A stretch of DNA of 64,000 nucleotides from Salinarimonas sp. (lineage in GTDB: Bacteria; Pseudomonadota; Alphaproteobacteria; Rhizobiales; Beijerinckiaceae): assembly GCF_040111675.1 (NCBI RefSeq), contig NZ_CP157794.1, positions 4,423,501 to 4,487,500 of the forward strand. Reading direction: 5' to 3'. Shown one piece after another: positions 50,095 to 58,864 of the stretch. Every line of letters begins with the position of its first letter. The stretch's first letter is position 1. Made by a program: the position numbers and the translations under genes. The notes below the pieces were generated by a model. The model was given only the letters and a program-made list of their open reading frames with translations, searched no databases and was not told the origin of the DNA.

Positions 50095-51662
50095 GCCTCA
50101 CGGACCACCTGATCGTCGCGCCTATCATCCTGCCGGCCTTCGTCGCGGCCTTCGTCGTGCTCGCGCTGCGCGAGAACCTGGCGGCGCAGCGGATCGTCTC
50201 CTTCACGGCGACGGCGGCGCTGGCGGCGCTGGGCGTCTATCTGTTCGCGCTCGCCTCGGACGGGGAGACGCGGCCCTATCTCCTCGGCAACTGGCCGGCG
50301 CCCTTCGGCATCATCCTGGTGCTGGACCGCCTCTCGGCGCTGATGGTGCTCCTGACGAGCGTCCTCGCCCTCGTCGTCGTCGCCTACGCGTCGGGCGGCT
50401 GGGACGCGAAGGGCAAGCACTTCCATGCGCTCTTCCAGTTCCAGCTGATGGGCATCATGGGCGCCTTCCTCACGGGCGACGCCTTCAACCTGTTCGTCTT
50501 CTTCGAGGTGATGCTGATCGCCTCCTACGGGCTGATGCTGCACGGCGGCGGCCCGGCCCGCCTTAAGGCGGGCTTCCACTACGTGGCGATCAACCTCGTC
50601 GGCTCGACGCTCTTCCTCTTCGCGGTGGGCCTGATCTACGCCACCACCGGCACGCTCAACATGGCGGACATCGCCCGGCGCTCGGCCGAGGTCGCCGCCG
50701 GGGACGTGGCGCTCCTGCGGGTCGGCGCGCTGCTGCTCTTCCTCGTCTTCGCGCTGAAATCCTCGCTCGCGCCGCTGCACTGGTGGCTGCCGACGACCTA
50801 CGGCGCGGCCTCCGCGCCGGCGGTGGCGATCTTCGCCATCATGACCAAGGTCGGCGCCTACTCGATCATCCGCATGAACGCCATGGTCTTCGGCGGCGAT
50901 GCCGGCCCGGTCGCCTTCGTGGCCGAGCCCTGGATCATCCCCGCCGCGCTCGTCACGCTGGTGATCGGCGCGCTCGGCGTGCTGGCGACGCGGCGGCTCG
51001 TCGACCTCGTCGCCTTCTCGGTGGTGTGGTCGATGGGCTCTCTGCTCATCGCGCTCGGCCTGTTCGACGTCGCGGGGCTCACCGCCGCGCTCTACTACGC
51101 GGTCCACTCGACGGTGGCGGCGGCCGTGCTCTTCCTCATCGCCGACATGGTGACCCGCCGGCGCGGCGTGGCGGGCGACAATCTGCGCACGGCCCCGCCG
51201 ATCGCCAACGACGCGCTGATCTCCGGGCTGTTCTTCGTCGCGGCCATCGCCATGGCGGGCCTGCCGCCGTTCTCGGGCTTCATCGGCAAGCTCCTGATCC
51301 TCGACGCCGCCCGCGCCTCCGCCTACGGGCCCTGGATCTGGGCGCTCGTCCTCGTCACCTCCCTCGTCGTGGTGGTCGGCTTCGCGCGGGCGGGCTCCAC
51401 CATGTTCTGGAAGGCGCAGGCGGTCGGCGGCGGGCTCGTCGCCGCCGCGCCGCCGCCGGAGCGGGAATACGACACGCCCCGCCACGAGACGGCGGCGATG
51501 CGCGCCGCGGTCTACGCCCTCCTCGCCGTCGCGGCGCTCCTCGTCCTGTTCGCGGGCCCCGTCACCGACGCCCTCGAGGCCACGGCGCGGCAGATCCTCG
51601 ACCCGGCCGGCTACGTCGCCGCGGTGTTCGACCCTGCCGTCATCCCGGAATGGAGCCGCTGA
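50091..51662 (+). CDS. mrpD: Mrp antiporter subunit D (NuoN-like)
   Basis: A 523-residue, about 14-helix NuoM/NuoN-like subunit. Conserved regions include FFEVMLIASYGLMLHGGG, the LKSSLAPLHWWLPTTYGAAS loop with its Lys/His and the FSGFIGKLLIL segment with the ion-path Lys. The start overlaps mrpC (ATGA) and the stop overlaps mrpE (TGATG). The length is normal. It is one of the two large proton/ion-conducting subunits. Confidence 0.94.
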   Translation: MSLTDHLIVAPIILPAFVAAFVVLALRENLAAQRIVSFTATAALAALGVYLFALASDGETRPYLLGNWPAPFGIILVLDRLSALMVLLTSVLALVVVAYASGGWDAKGKHFHALFQFQLMGIMGAFLTGDAFNLFVFFEVMLIASYGLMLHGGGPARLKAGFHYVAINLVGSTLFLFAVGLIYATTGTLNMADIARRSAEVAAGDVALLRVGALLLFLVFALKSSLAPLHWWLPTTYGAASAPAVAIFAIMTKVGAYSIIRMNAMVFGGDAGPVAFVAEPWIIPAALVTLVIGALGVLATRRLVDLVAFSVVWSMGSLLIALGLFDVAGLTAALYYAVHSTVAAAVLFLIADMVTRRRGVAGDNLRTAPPIANDALISGLFFVAAIAMAGLPPFSGFIGKLLILDAARASAYGPWIWALVLVTSLVVVVGFARAGSTMFWKAQAVGGGLVAAAPPPEREYDTPRHETAAMRAAVYALLAVAALLVLFAGPVTDALEATARQILDPAGYVAAVFDPAVIPEWSR

Positions 51663-52150
51663 TGTCGCGCATCCTGCCCCATCCCGTCCTCACGCTCGTC
51701 ATCACGGCCGTCTGGCTGCTGCTCGTGAACGCGTTCTCGCTCGGCGCGCTGGTGCTCGGCTTGATCATCGGCGTGCTGGTGCCGCTCTTCACCGGGCCCT
51801 ACTGGCCCGGGCGCCCGCACGTGCGCCACCCGATCAAGATCGCGGCCTACGTGCTGATCGTCCTGTGGGACATCGTCGTCTCGAACGTGCAGGTGGCCTA
51901 TCTGGTGCTCTTCCGCCGGGGAGAGTCCCTGCGCTCGCGCTTCGTGACGGTCCCGCTCGAGATCGAGACGCCGGAGGCGATCACCGTGCTCGCCGGCACG
52001 ATCACCATGACGCCGGGCACCGTCTCCGCCGACCTCTCGGCCTGCGGGCGGGCGCTCCTCGTCCATTGCCTCGAGACCGACGACCCGGACGGCACCGTCG
52101 CCCAGATCAAGGACCGCTACGAGCGGCGCCTCAAGGAGATCTTCGAATGA
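51662..52150 (+). CDS. mrpE: Mrp antiporter subunit E
   Basis: A 162-residue subunit with two or three N-terminal helices (TLVITAVWLLLVNAFSLGAL, IAAYVLIVLWDIVVSN) and a soluble C-terminal domain (SRFVTVPLEIETPEAITVLA then ITMTPGTVSADL), the MnhE signature. The ATG uses the last base of the mrpD stop. Its own stop overlaps mrpF (ATGA). Its role in complex assembly or stability is known from the family. Confidence 0.92.
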   Translation: MSRILPHPVLTLVITAVWLLLVNAFSLGALVLGLIIGVLVPLFTGPYWPGRPHVRHPIKIAAYVLIVLWDIVVSNVQVAYLVLFRRGESLRSRFVTVPLEIETPEAITVLAGTITMTPGTVSADLSACGRALLVHCLETDDPDGTVAQIKDRYERRLKEIFE

Positions 52151-52416
52151 TCGAGATCGCCGCCCTGATCGCCATCGCCGCGATCGCCGTCTCGATCGGG
52201 CTCAACGTCTACCGCCTCGCCAAGGGGCCGGACGTGCTCGACCGGGTGCTCGCCCTCGACACGATGGTGATCAACGCCATCGCCCTCGTGGTGATGATCG
52301 GCGTCTGGTACGCCACCGACGTCTATTTCGAGGCGGCCCTGCTGGTCGCCATGGTCGGCTTCCTGTCGACGGTGGCGTTCTGCAAGTTCGTGCTGCGCGG
52401 CAACGTGATCGAGTGA
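52147..52416 (+). CDS. mrpF: Mrp antiporter subunit F
   Basis: An 89-residue protein with three membrane helices. It carries the MnhF signature (VYRLAKGPDVLDRVLALDTM with the buried Asp) and ends VAFCKFVLRGNVIE. Overlap with mrpE is ATGA; mrpG starts four bases after its stop. Small accessory subunit of the antiporter. Confidence 0.92.
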   Translation: MIEIAALIAIAAIAVSIGLNVYRLAKGPDVLDRVLALDTMVINAIALVVMIGVWYATDVYFEAALLVAMVGFLSTVAFCKFVLRGNVIE

Positions 52417-52420
52417 GGGG

Positions 52421-52828
52421 ATGATGGCTTTCGCGCTCGAGCTCCTGATCGCCGCGCTGCTCGTGATCGGCGCCTTCTTCCTGCTGGTGGGCTCGATCGG
52501 GCTCGCCAAGCTGCCGGACATGATGCGCCGGCTCCACGGGCCGACCAAGGCGACGACGCTCGGCATCGGCGCGATCCTGATCGCCTCGATCGTCCACGCC
52601 TGGGCCGTCCGCGGCTACCTGTCGCTGCACGAGCTGCTGATCACGCTCTTCCTGTTCCTCGCCGCCCCGATCACGGCCTACATGATCGCCAAGGCGCACA
52701 TCCTCGTCTCGCGCGAGACGCAGGACGCCATGACGCCGACGGGGACGGAGGCGCCCTGGTCGACGCTCTCGGAGCCCGCGCCGCGGCCCGCGCGCGAGCG
52801 CGAGGAGGCCGCGCCGGAGCGCGGCTGA
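52421..52828 (+). CDS. mrpG: Mrp antiporter subunit G
   Basis: A 135-residue subunit with three helices. The MnhG motif GSIGLAKLPDMMRRLHGPTK is followed by TLGIGAILIAS and a helix, TLFLFLAAPITAYMIAKA. The last 40 residues form a Pro/Glu/Arg-rich cytoplasmic tail. Two adjacent ATGs (52421, 52424) are possible; spacing from GAGGGG slightly favours the second. Last gene of the operon. Confidence 0.92.
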   Translation: MMAFALELLIAALLVIGAFFLLVGSIGLAKLPDMMRRLHGPTKATTLGIGAILIASIVHAWAVRGYLSLHELLITLFLFLAAPITAYMIAKAHILVSRETQDAMTPTGTEAPWSTLSEPAPRPAREREEAAPERG

Positions 52829-52848
52829 CGGGCGGCGCGGACCCCGAG

Positions 52849-52875
52849 ACGTCCCCTCGCGCGTTGGGGGGACGT
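52849..52875 (+). terminator. Hairpin between mrpG and gpmA
   Basis: ACGTCCCC / GGGGACGT, an 8-bp stem with an 11-base loop, 20 bases after the mrpG stop. No U-tract follows, so it may attenuate rather than stop transcription. Confidence 0.4.
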
Positions 52876-52894
52876 ATCGCGACGGAGACCGCCC

Positions 52895-53587
52895 ATGCCC
52901 CGCATGATCCTGCTTCGCCACGGCGAGAGCGTTTGGAACCGCGACAACCGCTTCACCGGCTGGACCGACGTCGATCTCTCGGACGCCGGGGTCGCGGAGG
53001 CGCAGGAGGCCGCCCGGCGCCTCGCCGCCTCGGAGATCGCCTTCGACCTCTGCTACACCTCGGTGCTCACCCGCGCGATCCGCACGCTGTGGATCGTCAT
53101 GGGCGAGATGGACCTGCGCTGGCTGCCCGTCGAGCGCTCCTGGCGGCTCAACGAGCGCCATTACGGCGCGCTGCAGGGCCTCGACAAGGACGAGATGCGC
53201 GAGAAGGTCGGGAAGGAGCAGGTCCACGCCTGGCGGCGCGGCTACGCCGTGCGCCCGCCCGCGCTGGAGGACGACGACGCGCGCCATCCCGGCCGCGATC
53301 CGCGCTACCGGCTCGTGCCCGACAGCCGGCTGCCGCGCTGCGAGAGCCTGCAGGACACGGTCGCCCGCGTCCTGCCCTACTGGCTCGAGCGCATCGAGCC
53401 CGCCCTGATGCAGGGCCGCACGCCGCTCATCGCCGCGCACGGCAACTCCCTGCGGGCGCTCGTGAAATATCTCGACGACATTCCCGACGACGACATTCCC
53501 GGGCTCGAGATCCCCACCGGCGTGCCGCTGGTCTACGAGCTGGACGACGGGCTGCGGCCGCGGGAGAGCTATTACCTGGAGGGCTAG
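52895..53587 (+). CDS. gpmA: 2,3-bisphosphoglycerate-dependent phosphoglycerate mutase
   Basis: Interconverts 3- and 2-phosphoglycerate in glycolysis. The 230-residue histidine-phosphatase-fold enzyme has LLRHGESVWNRDNRFTGWTD (phospho-His), the Glu in RSWRLNERHYGALQGLDK and the second His in IAAHGNSLRALVKYLDD. The long insertion between these motifs (about 110-150) distinguishes dPGM from plain phosphatases. The length is close to that of E. coli GpmA. ATG 52895 follows ACGGAGA. Confidence 0.94.
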   Translation: MPRMILLRHGESVWNRDNRFTGWTDVDLSDAGVAEAQEAARRLAASEIAFDLCYTSVLTRAIRTLWIVMGEMDLRWLPVERSWRLNERHYGALQGLDKDEMREKVGKEQVHAWRRGYAVRPPALEDDDARHPGRDPRYRLVPDSRLPRCESLQDTVARVLPYWLERIEPALMQGRTPLIAAHGNSLRALVKYLDDIPDDDIPGLEIPTGVPLVYELDDGLRPRESYYLEG

Positions 53588-53618
53588 GGCGGCGGCTGGC
53601 GCTCGCGGCCGTCTCTCC

Positions 53619-54626
53619 TCACCCGAACCGCCGCTTCACCTCCTCCACGATCGGCCCCACCCCGAACCGCACCGGGTCCGTCGCCGGCAGCTTGTAGAGC
53701 GTCTCGATGCGGGCGAGCTCGGCGCGGGCGTCGTCCTCGGAGAGCTTCTCGGTGTTGACGGCGACGCCGACGCAGCGGATCGCCGGGTTCGTCAGCCGGC
53801 CGAGCGCGATCGTCATGTGGATGACGTCGCCGATCGTCGGCAGCGCGGTGTTCACGCCGCGCATCGTGGTGCGGGTCGGCTCGTGGCAGACGACGAAGGC
53901 GTCGGGCTGGGCGCCGTGCAGGAGCCCGAGCGAGACGCCGGCGAAGGAGGGGTGGAACAGCGAGCCCTGGCCCTCGATCAGGTCCCAGTGGCTCTCGTCT
54001 GCCGCCGGCGAGATCCATTCCACCGCCCCCGAGATGAAGTCCGCCACCACCGCGTCGATGGCGACGCCGCGCCCGGAGATCAGCACGCCGGTCTGGCCCG
54101 TGGCCTTGAAGTCGGCGTCGAAGCCCGCCTCGCGCATGCCGGTCTCGAGGGCGAGCGCGGTGTATTTCTTGCCGACCGAGCAGTCCGTGCCGACGGTGAG
54201 GAGCCGCTTGCCCGGGCGCTTGTCGCCCTTGCCGGTGGCGAAGCGCTCGCTCGAGTGGCGCACGTCGTGGAGCTTGCGGCCGTTGCGGGCCGCGGCCTCC
54301 GCGATGGCGGGGACCGAGCCGAGCTTCGTGTGCAGCCCCGCCGCGACGTCGAGGCCGGCGTCGAGAGCGGCGACGATCTCGGACACCCAATGATCGGGCA
54401 GCACGCCGCCGGCGTTGACGACGCCGACGACGAGCGTCTTCGCGCCCGCCGCCGCGCCCTCCGCCACCGACATGTCCGGCAGCTTCGCATCGGCGTTGCA
54501 GCCCGGCAGGCGCAGCTGGCCCACGACCCAGTCGCGGCGCCAGTCGACCACGCCGAGGCCGGTCTTGGCCGCGAGCGCGTCGCGCGCGTCGCCGAGGAAG
54601 AGCAGGTAGGGGCGGGCGATGTCCAT
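53619..54626 (-). CDS. DUF1611 protein, DgcN-like P-loop acetyltransferase candidate
   Basis: A 335-residue protein of the DUF1611 family. An N-terminal Rossmann-like part (PYLLFLGDARDALAAKTGL) precedes a P-loop-type segment (LLTVGTDCSVGKKYTALAL, about 145-165), then FKATGQTGVLISGRG, SHWDLIEGQGSLFHPSF and HEPTRTTMRG. Some members (DgcN) act with an epimerase, DgcA, in D-glutamate catabolism in marine alphaproteobacteria. No dgcA-like gene is adjacent here, so that role is uncertain. The gene is separated by 27 bases from the universal stress gene upstream on the same strand. Confidence 0.8.
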   Translation of the reverse strand: MDIARPYLLFLGDARDALAAKTGLGVVDWRRDWVVGQLRLPGCNADAKLPDMSVAEGAAAGAKTLVVGVVNAGGVLPDHWVSEIVAALDAGLDVAAGLHTKLGSVPAIAEAAARNGRKLHDVRHSSERFATGKGDKRPGKRLLTVGTDCSVGKKYTALALETGMREAGFDADFKATGQTGVLISGRGVAIDAVVADFISGAVEWISPAADESHWDLIEGQGSLFHPSFAGVSLGLLHGAQPDAFVVCHEPTRTTMRGVNTALPTIGDVIHMTIALGRLTNPAIRCVGVAVNTEKLSEDDARAELARIETLYKLPATDPVRFGVGPIVEEVKRRFG

Positions 54627-54653
54627 GGGGGTCCTTCTCGGGTTCTCGCGGCG

Positions 54654-55490
54654 TCAATGCGCCATGAAGACGGGGATGGTGGCGTTGCCCAGTATATGGC
54701 TGGTCGCGCCGCCGAAGATCATCTGCCGAATTCGGCTCTGGGTGTACGCGCCCTTGAACAGCAGGTCGCAGCCGACGCTGTCGGCGTAGGCGAGCATCGT
54801 CTCGCCGGGATTGCGCTTCTCGCCCCCGATATGCACGGCCTCGACCGGCAGGCCGTGGCGCTGCAGCGAGCGGGCGAGCGCCTCGCCGCTGGGGCCCGGC
54901 ACCATGCCGTTCTCGACGGTGAGCACGACGATGCGCTTCGCCCGCTCCAGCAGCGCCATGCCCATGGCGACGACGTGCGCGGTCTCGGTCGAGCCGTTCC
55001 AGGCGATGACGATGGTCTCGCCGAACGTGTCGCGGGCGAGCGGCGGGGCGATCAGCGCCGGGCGCCCGCCCTCGAACAGGACCGCCTCGAGCGTCGCCAT
55101 GCGCGGACCCGACGCGCTCTGCCCGGGCCGGCCGACGACCGTGATGTCGAAGACGCGGGCATAGGCGCCGACGAACTCGTCCCCGGCGGGCGCGTCCGCG
55201 TACCAGCGCCAGCGCGGGCCGTCGGCGGGGCCGGCGTCGCGCATCAGCCCGGCCGCGTCCATGTGCGATTCGAAGCTCTGGCGGGCCTGCGATTCGGCCT
55301 CCTGGTCGCCGCGCTCGTCGGCCGCCCAGGTGAGGCCCATGACCATGTCCACGGAGACGATCTCGGCGAGCGGCGGGCGCAGGGCGAAGCCCTCGATGTA
55401 GCTGTCGAAGCGGCGCGCGAGCGCGAGGGCCGTGTCGAAGGTCGACCCCATCAGCTCGTGCGGCGCGGTCGGGACGAGAACGGTCTTCAT
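54654..55490 (-). CDS. Universal stress protein, two-domain form
   Basis: A 278-residue cytoplasmic Usp with two halves. The first begins MKTVLVPTAPHELMGSTFD. The second, IVIAWNGSTETAHVVAMGMA, ends in KGAYTQSRIRQMIFGGATSH and a closing VFMAH. The glycine box (KGAY...FGGATS) suggests nucleotide binding, like the paralogue at 43795-44613, with which it shares length and layout. It is transcribed toward DUF1611 with a 27-base gap, so they may form an operon. Confidence 0.88.
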   Translation of the reverse strand: MKTVLVPTAPHELMGSTFDTALALARRFDSYIEGFALRPPLAEIVSVDMVMGLTWAADERGDQEAESQARQSFESHMDAAGLMRDAGPADGPRWRWYADAPAGDEFVGAYARVFDITVVGRPGQSASGPRMATLEAVLFEGGRPALIAPPLARDTFGETIVIAWNGSTETAHVVAMGMALLERAKRIVVLTVENGMVPGPSGEALARSLQRHGLPVEAVHIGGEKRNPGETMLAYADSVGCDLLFKGAYTQSRIRQMIFGGATSHILGNATIPVFMAH

Positions 55491-55605
55491 GCGCGGGCCC
55501 CCTGTCGCCGGTTCGGCCCCGCCATCCTTGCCTCAACCGCCGCGCCTCGCAACCGCCCTTTCGCGCAGGGCGGGTGTGGGATCGTTCCGGCGCGCGGCGG
55601 GAGCC

Positions 55606-56184
55606 TCACCCGTCCTCGCCGTCGATCGCGCCGTCGACCACTTGCCGCGCCACGCCGTAGGGAAAGCCGGCGCGGGCGAGGCGGGCGATGTCCTTGTCGC
55701 GATTCTCGGCGCGGGCCGCCGTGCGGTAGGGCCCGAGGCGGCGGCGCCTGGCGAGCGCCCACGCCGCCTCCCGCTCCGGATCGGCGTCGGGATCGTCCTC
55801 GGCCCGCGCCTGCGCATCGCGCGCGAGCGCCGCGCCGACGGTCTCGGCGTCGACGCCCTTGGCCGCGAGCTTCGCCGCGATCGCCCGTCGCGAGCCGCCC
55901 CGGCGCCGCAGCGAGGCGACCCGCGCCTCGGTATAGGCCGTATCGTCGACGAGCCCCGACGCCGCCGCCCGCGCCACCGCCTCCTCGACCAGGGCGAGGG
56001 CGGCCTCCGGCTCCTCCCCCCGCAGCCGACAGCGCCGCTCGACCTTGCGCGCGAGCACACGCCGCAGGTTCTCGGCGCTGGAGGCGTAGCGCTCGAGATA
56101 GGCGAGCGCCATGCGATCGAGCACGGCCCGGGTGACCGGGCGCGGGGGCTTGCGGGGCGAGGCGGGATCGGCGGGGGAGGACAT
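55606..56184 (-). CDS. recX: RecX-family regulatory protein
   Basis: A 192-residue protein built of three-helix repeats with the RecX pattern (VTRAVLDRMALAYLERYASS, DDTAYTEARVASLRRRG, DKDIARLARAGFPYGVARQV). RecX caps RecA filaments and inhibits recombination. No recA is near, which is normal for alphaproteobacteria. The ATG at 56184 is used, although no good ribosome site lies directly upstream. Repeat spacing matches RecX better than other helical repeat proteins. Confidence 0.83.
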   Translation of the reverse strand: MSSPADPASPRKPPRPVTRAVLDRMALAYLERYASSAENLRRVLARKVERRCRLRGEEPEAALALVEEAVARAAASGLVDDTAYTEARVASLRRRGGSRRAIAAKLAAKGVDAETVGAALARDAQARAEDDPDADPEREAAWALARRRRLGPYRTAARAENRDKDIARLARAGFPYGVARQVVDGAIDGEDG

Positions 56185-56354
56185 GGAGCGGGTCTAGCCG
56201 GCGAGGCACCGCCTTGCAAAGGCCGGCTGCTTAGCCGGCTGATGTCATCGACGCGCCGAAAGCCCGCGGAAGCGTCGTCACGGAAAGCTTTGCATCCGGG
56301 CTCTTCTTGCGCTTGCTATGCGTTGCAACAGGCACGAAAGACCCGGAGACGCCC

Positions 56355-57995
56355 ATGACACCCGCGGACGCGCCCCTGCCGCAGCCCGCGCCCGCCGCCG
56401 AGGCGGCCGCCGCCGATGCGCCGACGGGCCCCGAGCGCGAGATCGAGCTGAAGCTCGAGCTCGCCCCGGCGGACTGGAAACGGCTGTCGCGCCACGCCGT
56501 CCTGAAGGAGGCGCAGGCCGGCCCCGCCAAGAACAAGCGGATGGAGGCGACCTATTTCGACACGCCCGACCAGCGCCTGCGGGCGAAGGGCGTGTCGCTG
56601 CGCGTGCGCCGCATCGGCAAGGCCCGCATCCAGACGGCCAAGGCCGCGGACGGCCCGGCGGCGGGCCTGTTCGATCGGGCGGAATACGAGGCGACGGTCG
56701 GCGGGGACGCCCCCGATCTCGCGCTGCTCGACGCGACGCCGCTCGCGCCGCTCTTCGCCAAGCGCAAGATCCGCGAGGGGCTCGCGCCGGCCTTCGCCGT
56801 CTCGACGCGCCGGCGCATCCTCCCCGTGGCGCGCGACGGCTTCGCGGCGGAGATGGCGGTGGACGAGGGCGTGGTCACCGCGGGCGAGCGCACCGAGCCC
56901 TTCTGCGAGATCGAGCTGGAGCTCACCCGCGGCGCGGCGGGCGCGCTCTTCCGCTTCGCACGCGCGATCGCCGAGGCGGTGCCGGCGCGCCTGGGCTTCC
57001 GCACCAAGTCCGAGCGCGGCTACGCGCTGGCGGCGGGCGAAGGACCGCAGGTCGTCAAGAAGATCGAGGTTTCGCTCGACCCGGCCATGCCGACGGGCGC
57101 CGCCTTCCAGGCGATCGCGCGCGCCTGCCTGGCGCAGCTCGTCGCGAACGAGGCGGCGCTGCGCGACCTGCGCGCGCCGGGGGCCGTGCACCAGTCCCGC
57201 GTCGCGCTCAGGCGGCTGCGCGCGGCGATCGCGCTGTTCAAGGGCGTCGTCGAGGACGACCGCAGACGGGCGGTCTCGGCGGAGCTGAAATGGATGGCGA
57301 ACGCGCTCGGCGCGGCGCGCGACCTCGACGTCTACGTCGCCACCGTGATCGAGCCCCTGCGCGCCGCGCACCCCGACGACGCGGACATCGCCCGCGTCGC
57401 GGAGGCCTTCGCCGCGCGGCGCGACGCCGCCTACGCCGCCGCGCTCGAGGCCTCGACGGGCGCGCGCTACCGGCTGATGCTGATCGACACCGCGGCCTGG
57501 GTCGAGGCCGGCGACTGGCTCTGCGGCGAGCGCGCCGTCCGCGACGCGCCGGTGGAGGCCTACGCCGCGCGCCTGCTGACGAAGCGCTCGAAGCGCATCC
57601 GCAAGGAGGGCGCAGCGATCGCGACGCTGGAACCCGAGGCGCGCCACGAGCTGCGCATCGCGGTGAAGAAGCTGCGCTACGCGGTGGAGTTCTTCGAGAG
57701 CGCCTTCACGCGGCCCCGCGCCGACGACGAGAGCGGAAAGCGGGCCCGCAAGGCGGGCAAGCGCCACGCGACGGCCCTCGGGGCGCTCGAGGCGCTGCAG
57801 GAGGATCTCGGCGCGTTGAACGACATCGCGGTGGGGGAGACGATGGCGGCTGGATTCGCCGATCCCGATCCGGCGCTCGCGCGCGGTCTCGCGAAGCTCG
57901 CCCGCCCGGACGCGGAGGAGGCCGCCGCGGCGCATCTCGCCGCCGCGCGCAAGGCCTACAAGCGCTTCGCCGCGGCAAAGCCGTTCTGGGGGTGA
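56355..57995 (+). CDS. CYTH-CHAD domain protein, putative inorganic triphosphatase
   Basis: A 546-residue fusion. The CYTH domain (about 30-230) has the ExExK motif (REIELKLEL) and basic/acidic tunnel residues (LRVRRIGKARIQTAK, PFCEIELEL). The CHAD domain (about 255-545) consists of helices with conserved His and Lys (VHQSRVALRRLRAAI, HELRIAVKKLRYAVEFF). CYTH enzymes cleave tripolyphosphate, and CHAD binds polyphosphate granules. The combination suggests a polyphosphate-related role. The ATG at 56355 lies after GGAGAC. It stands alone, divergent from recX. Confidence 0.9.
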   Translation: MTPADAPLPQPAPAAEAAAADAPTGPEREIELKLELAPADWKRLSRHAVLKEAQAGPAKNKRMEATYFDTPDQRLRAKGVSLRVRRIGKARIQTAKAADGPAAGLFDRAEYEATVGGDAPDLALLDATPLAPLFAKRKIREGLAPAFAVSTRRRILPVARDGFAAEMAVDEGVVTAGERTEPFCEIELELTRGAAGALFRFARAIAEAVPARLGFRTKSERGYALAAGEGPQVVKKIEVSLDPAMPTGAAFQAIARACLAQLVANEAALRDLRAPGAVHQSRVALRRLRAAIALFKGVVEDDRRRAVSAELKWMANALGAARDLDVYVATVIEPLRAAHPDDADIARVAEAFAARRDAAYAAALEASTGARYRLMLIDTAAWVEAGDWLCGERAVRDAPVEAYAARLLTKRSKRIRKEGAAIATLEPEARHELRIAVKKLRYAVEFFESAFTRPRADDESGKRARKAGKRHATALGALEALQEDLGALNDIAVGETMAAGFADPDPALARGLAKLARPDAEEAAAAHLAAARKAYKRFAAAKPFWG

Positions 57996-58041
57996 CGGCG
58001 CGGGCGCGCTGCGATGTCATCGCGGCGCCCGCGCGTGCGGC

Positions 58042-58590
58042 TCACATGCCGCACTCTTCCTTGGCGCGGTTCATCGCCGCGGTGAAGCCGGAGAGGGAAT
58101 AGACGTCCGTCGTGTCGTTGCCGCGAGCCGAGCGGACCTTCAGCTCGAAGCTGCGGCCGCGCACGAAGCCCGCCACGACGTCGTCCTCCTGCGCTGGGTC
58201 CTGGACCCAGGCGTTCTCGCCGCGCGTGACGAAGTTGAACGTCGTCCCGTCGATCTCGCCGGTCGCGGTCTGGTTCTCCTCGGTGGGGAAGCCCATCACC
58301 GCGGCGACCTCGTTGGAGACGTTCTCCGAAGGGCGGAACGAGACGAAGAGATAGCCGGGATCGCGCCTGAGGCTCTCCGGCAGCCGGCGCTGCGGCTGCG
58401 ACAGCGCGTAGCACAGCTTGGAGCCGCTCGCCTCGGTCGTGTAGGCGGCCCAGTCGCCGAAGGTGCCGAGCTGCGTCGCCTGCGCCTGCTGCGCCTGCGC
58501 GGGAGCGGAGGCGGCGACGGTGGCGACCGCGCAAGCGCCGAGGAGGGCGAGCGTGGGCGCGAGGCGGCGGGTCGATCGGGTCTGCTTCAT
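58042..58590 (-). CDS. Invasion-associated locus B (IalB) family protein
   Basis: A 182-residue exported protein. A signal peptide (LGACAVATVAASAPAQA) is followed by a beta-rich domain with the family's TFGDWAAYT and KLCYALSQPQ, then YLFVSFRPSE and a C-terminal SLSGFTAAMNRAKEECG with one of two cysteines that likely pair. IalB was named in Bartonella; the family is common in free-living alphaproteobacteria with unknown function. The ATG at 58590 follows AAGGTAAG. It is divergent from the sigma-factor gene. Confidence 0.85.
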   Translation of the reverse strand: MKQTRSTRRLAPTLALLGACAVATVAASAPAQAQQAQATQLGTFGDWAAYTTEASGSKLCYALSQPQRRLPESLRRDPGYLFVSFRPSENVSNEVAAVMGFPTEENQTATGEIDGTTFNFVTRGENAWVQDPAQEDDVVAGFVRGRSFELKVRSARGNDTTDVYSLSGFTAAMNRAKEECGM

Positions 58591-58681
58591 GAGGCTTACC
58601 TTGAATCGCGGGGTTTCGTCGCCTTCCGGCGGGCTCGGCTTTCGCAGAGCACTAGATTGGCCAGAAATGGGCAAAAATACG

Positions 58682-58696
58682 TTAACCTTGCCTGAA
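58682..58696. promoter_or_regulatory. CtrA-like site between ialB and a sigma-factor gene
   Basis: TTAA (58682-58685), 7 bases, TGAA (58693-58696): one mismatch from TTAA-N7-TTAA, containing the TTAACC half. A second TTAA lies at 58742. Confidence 0.3.
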
Positions 58697-58864
58697 CGCC
58701 GAGAAACCGCCTTCGGCGGATTGCCGGACGCGTCAGGACGCCTTAACACTGTGCGGCGTGAGGCGTTCGCGGCCTGCGTCGCGCGCCGCAGACGGCGACG
58801 CGGGCCGCGAGGCCCTGATCGAGCGAGACGGCGGCCGTGCCGCCGGGAAGGATCGAGGATCGTT

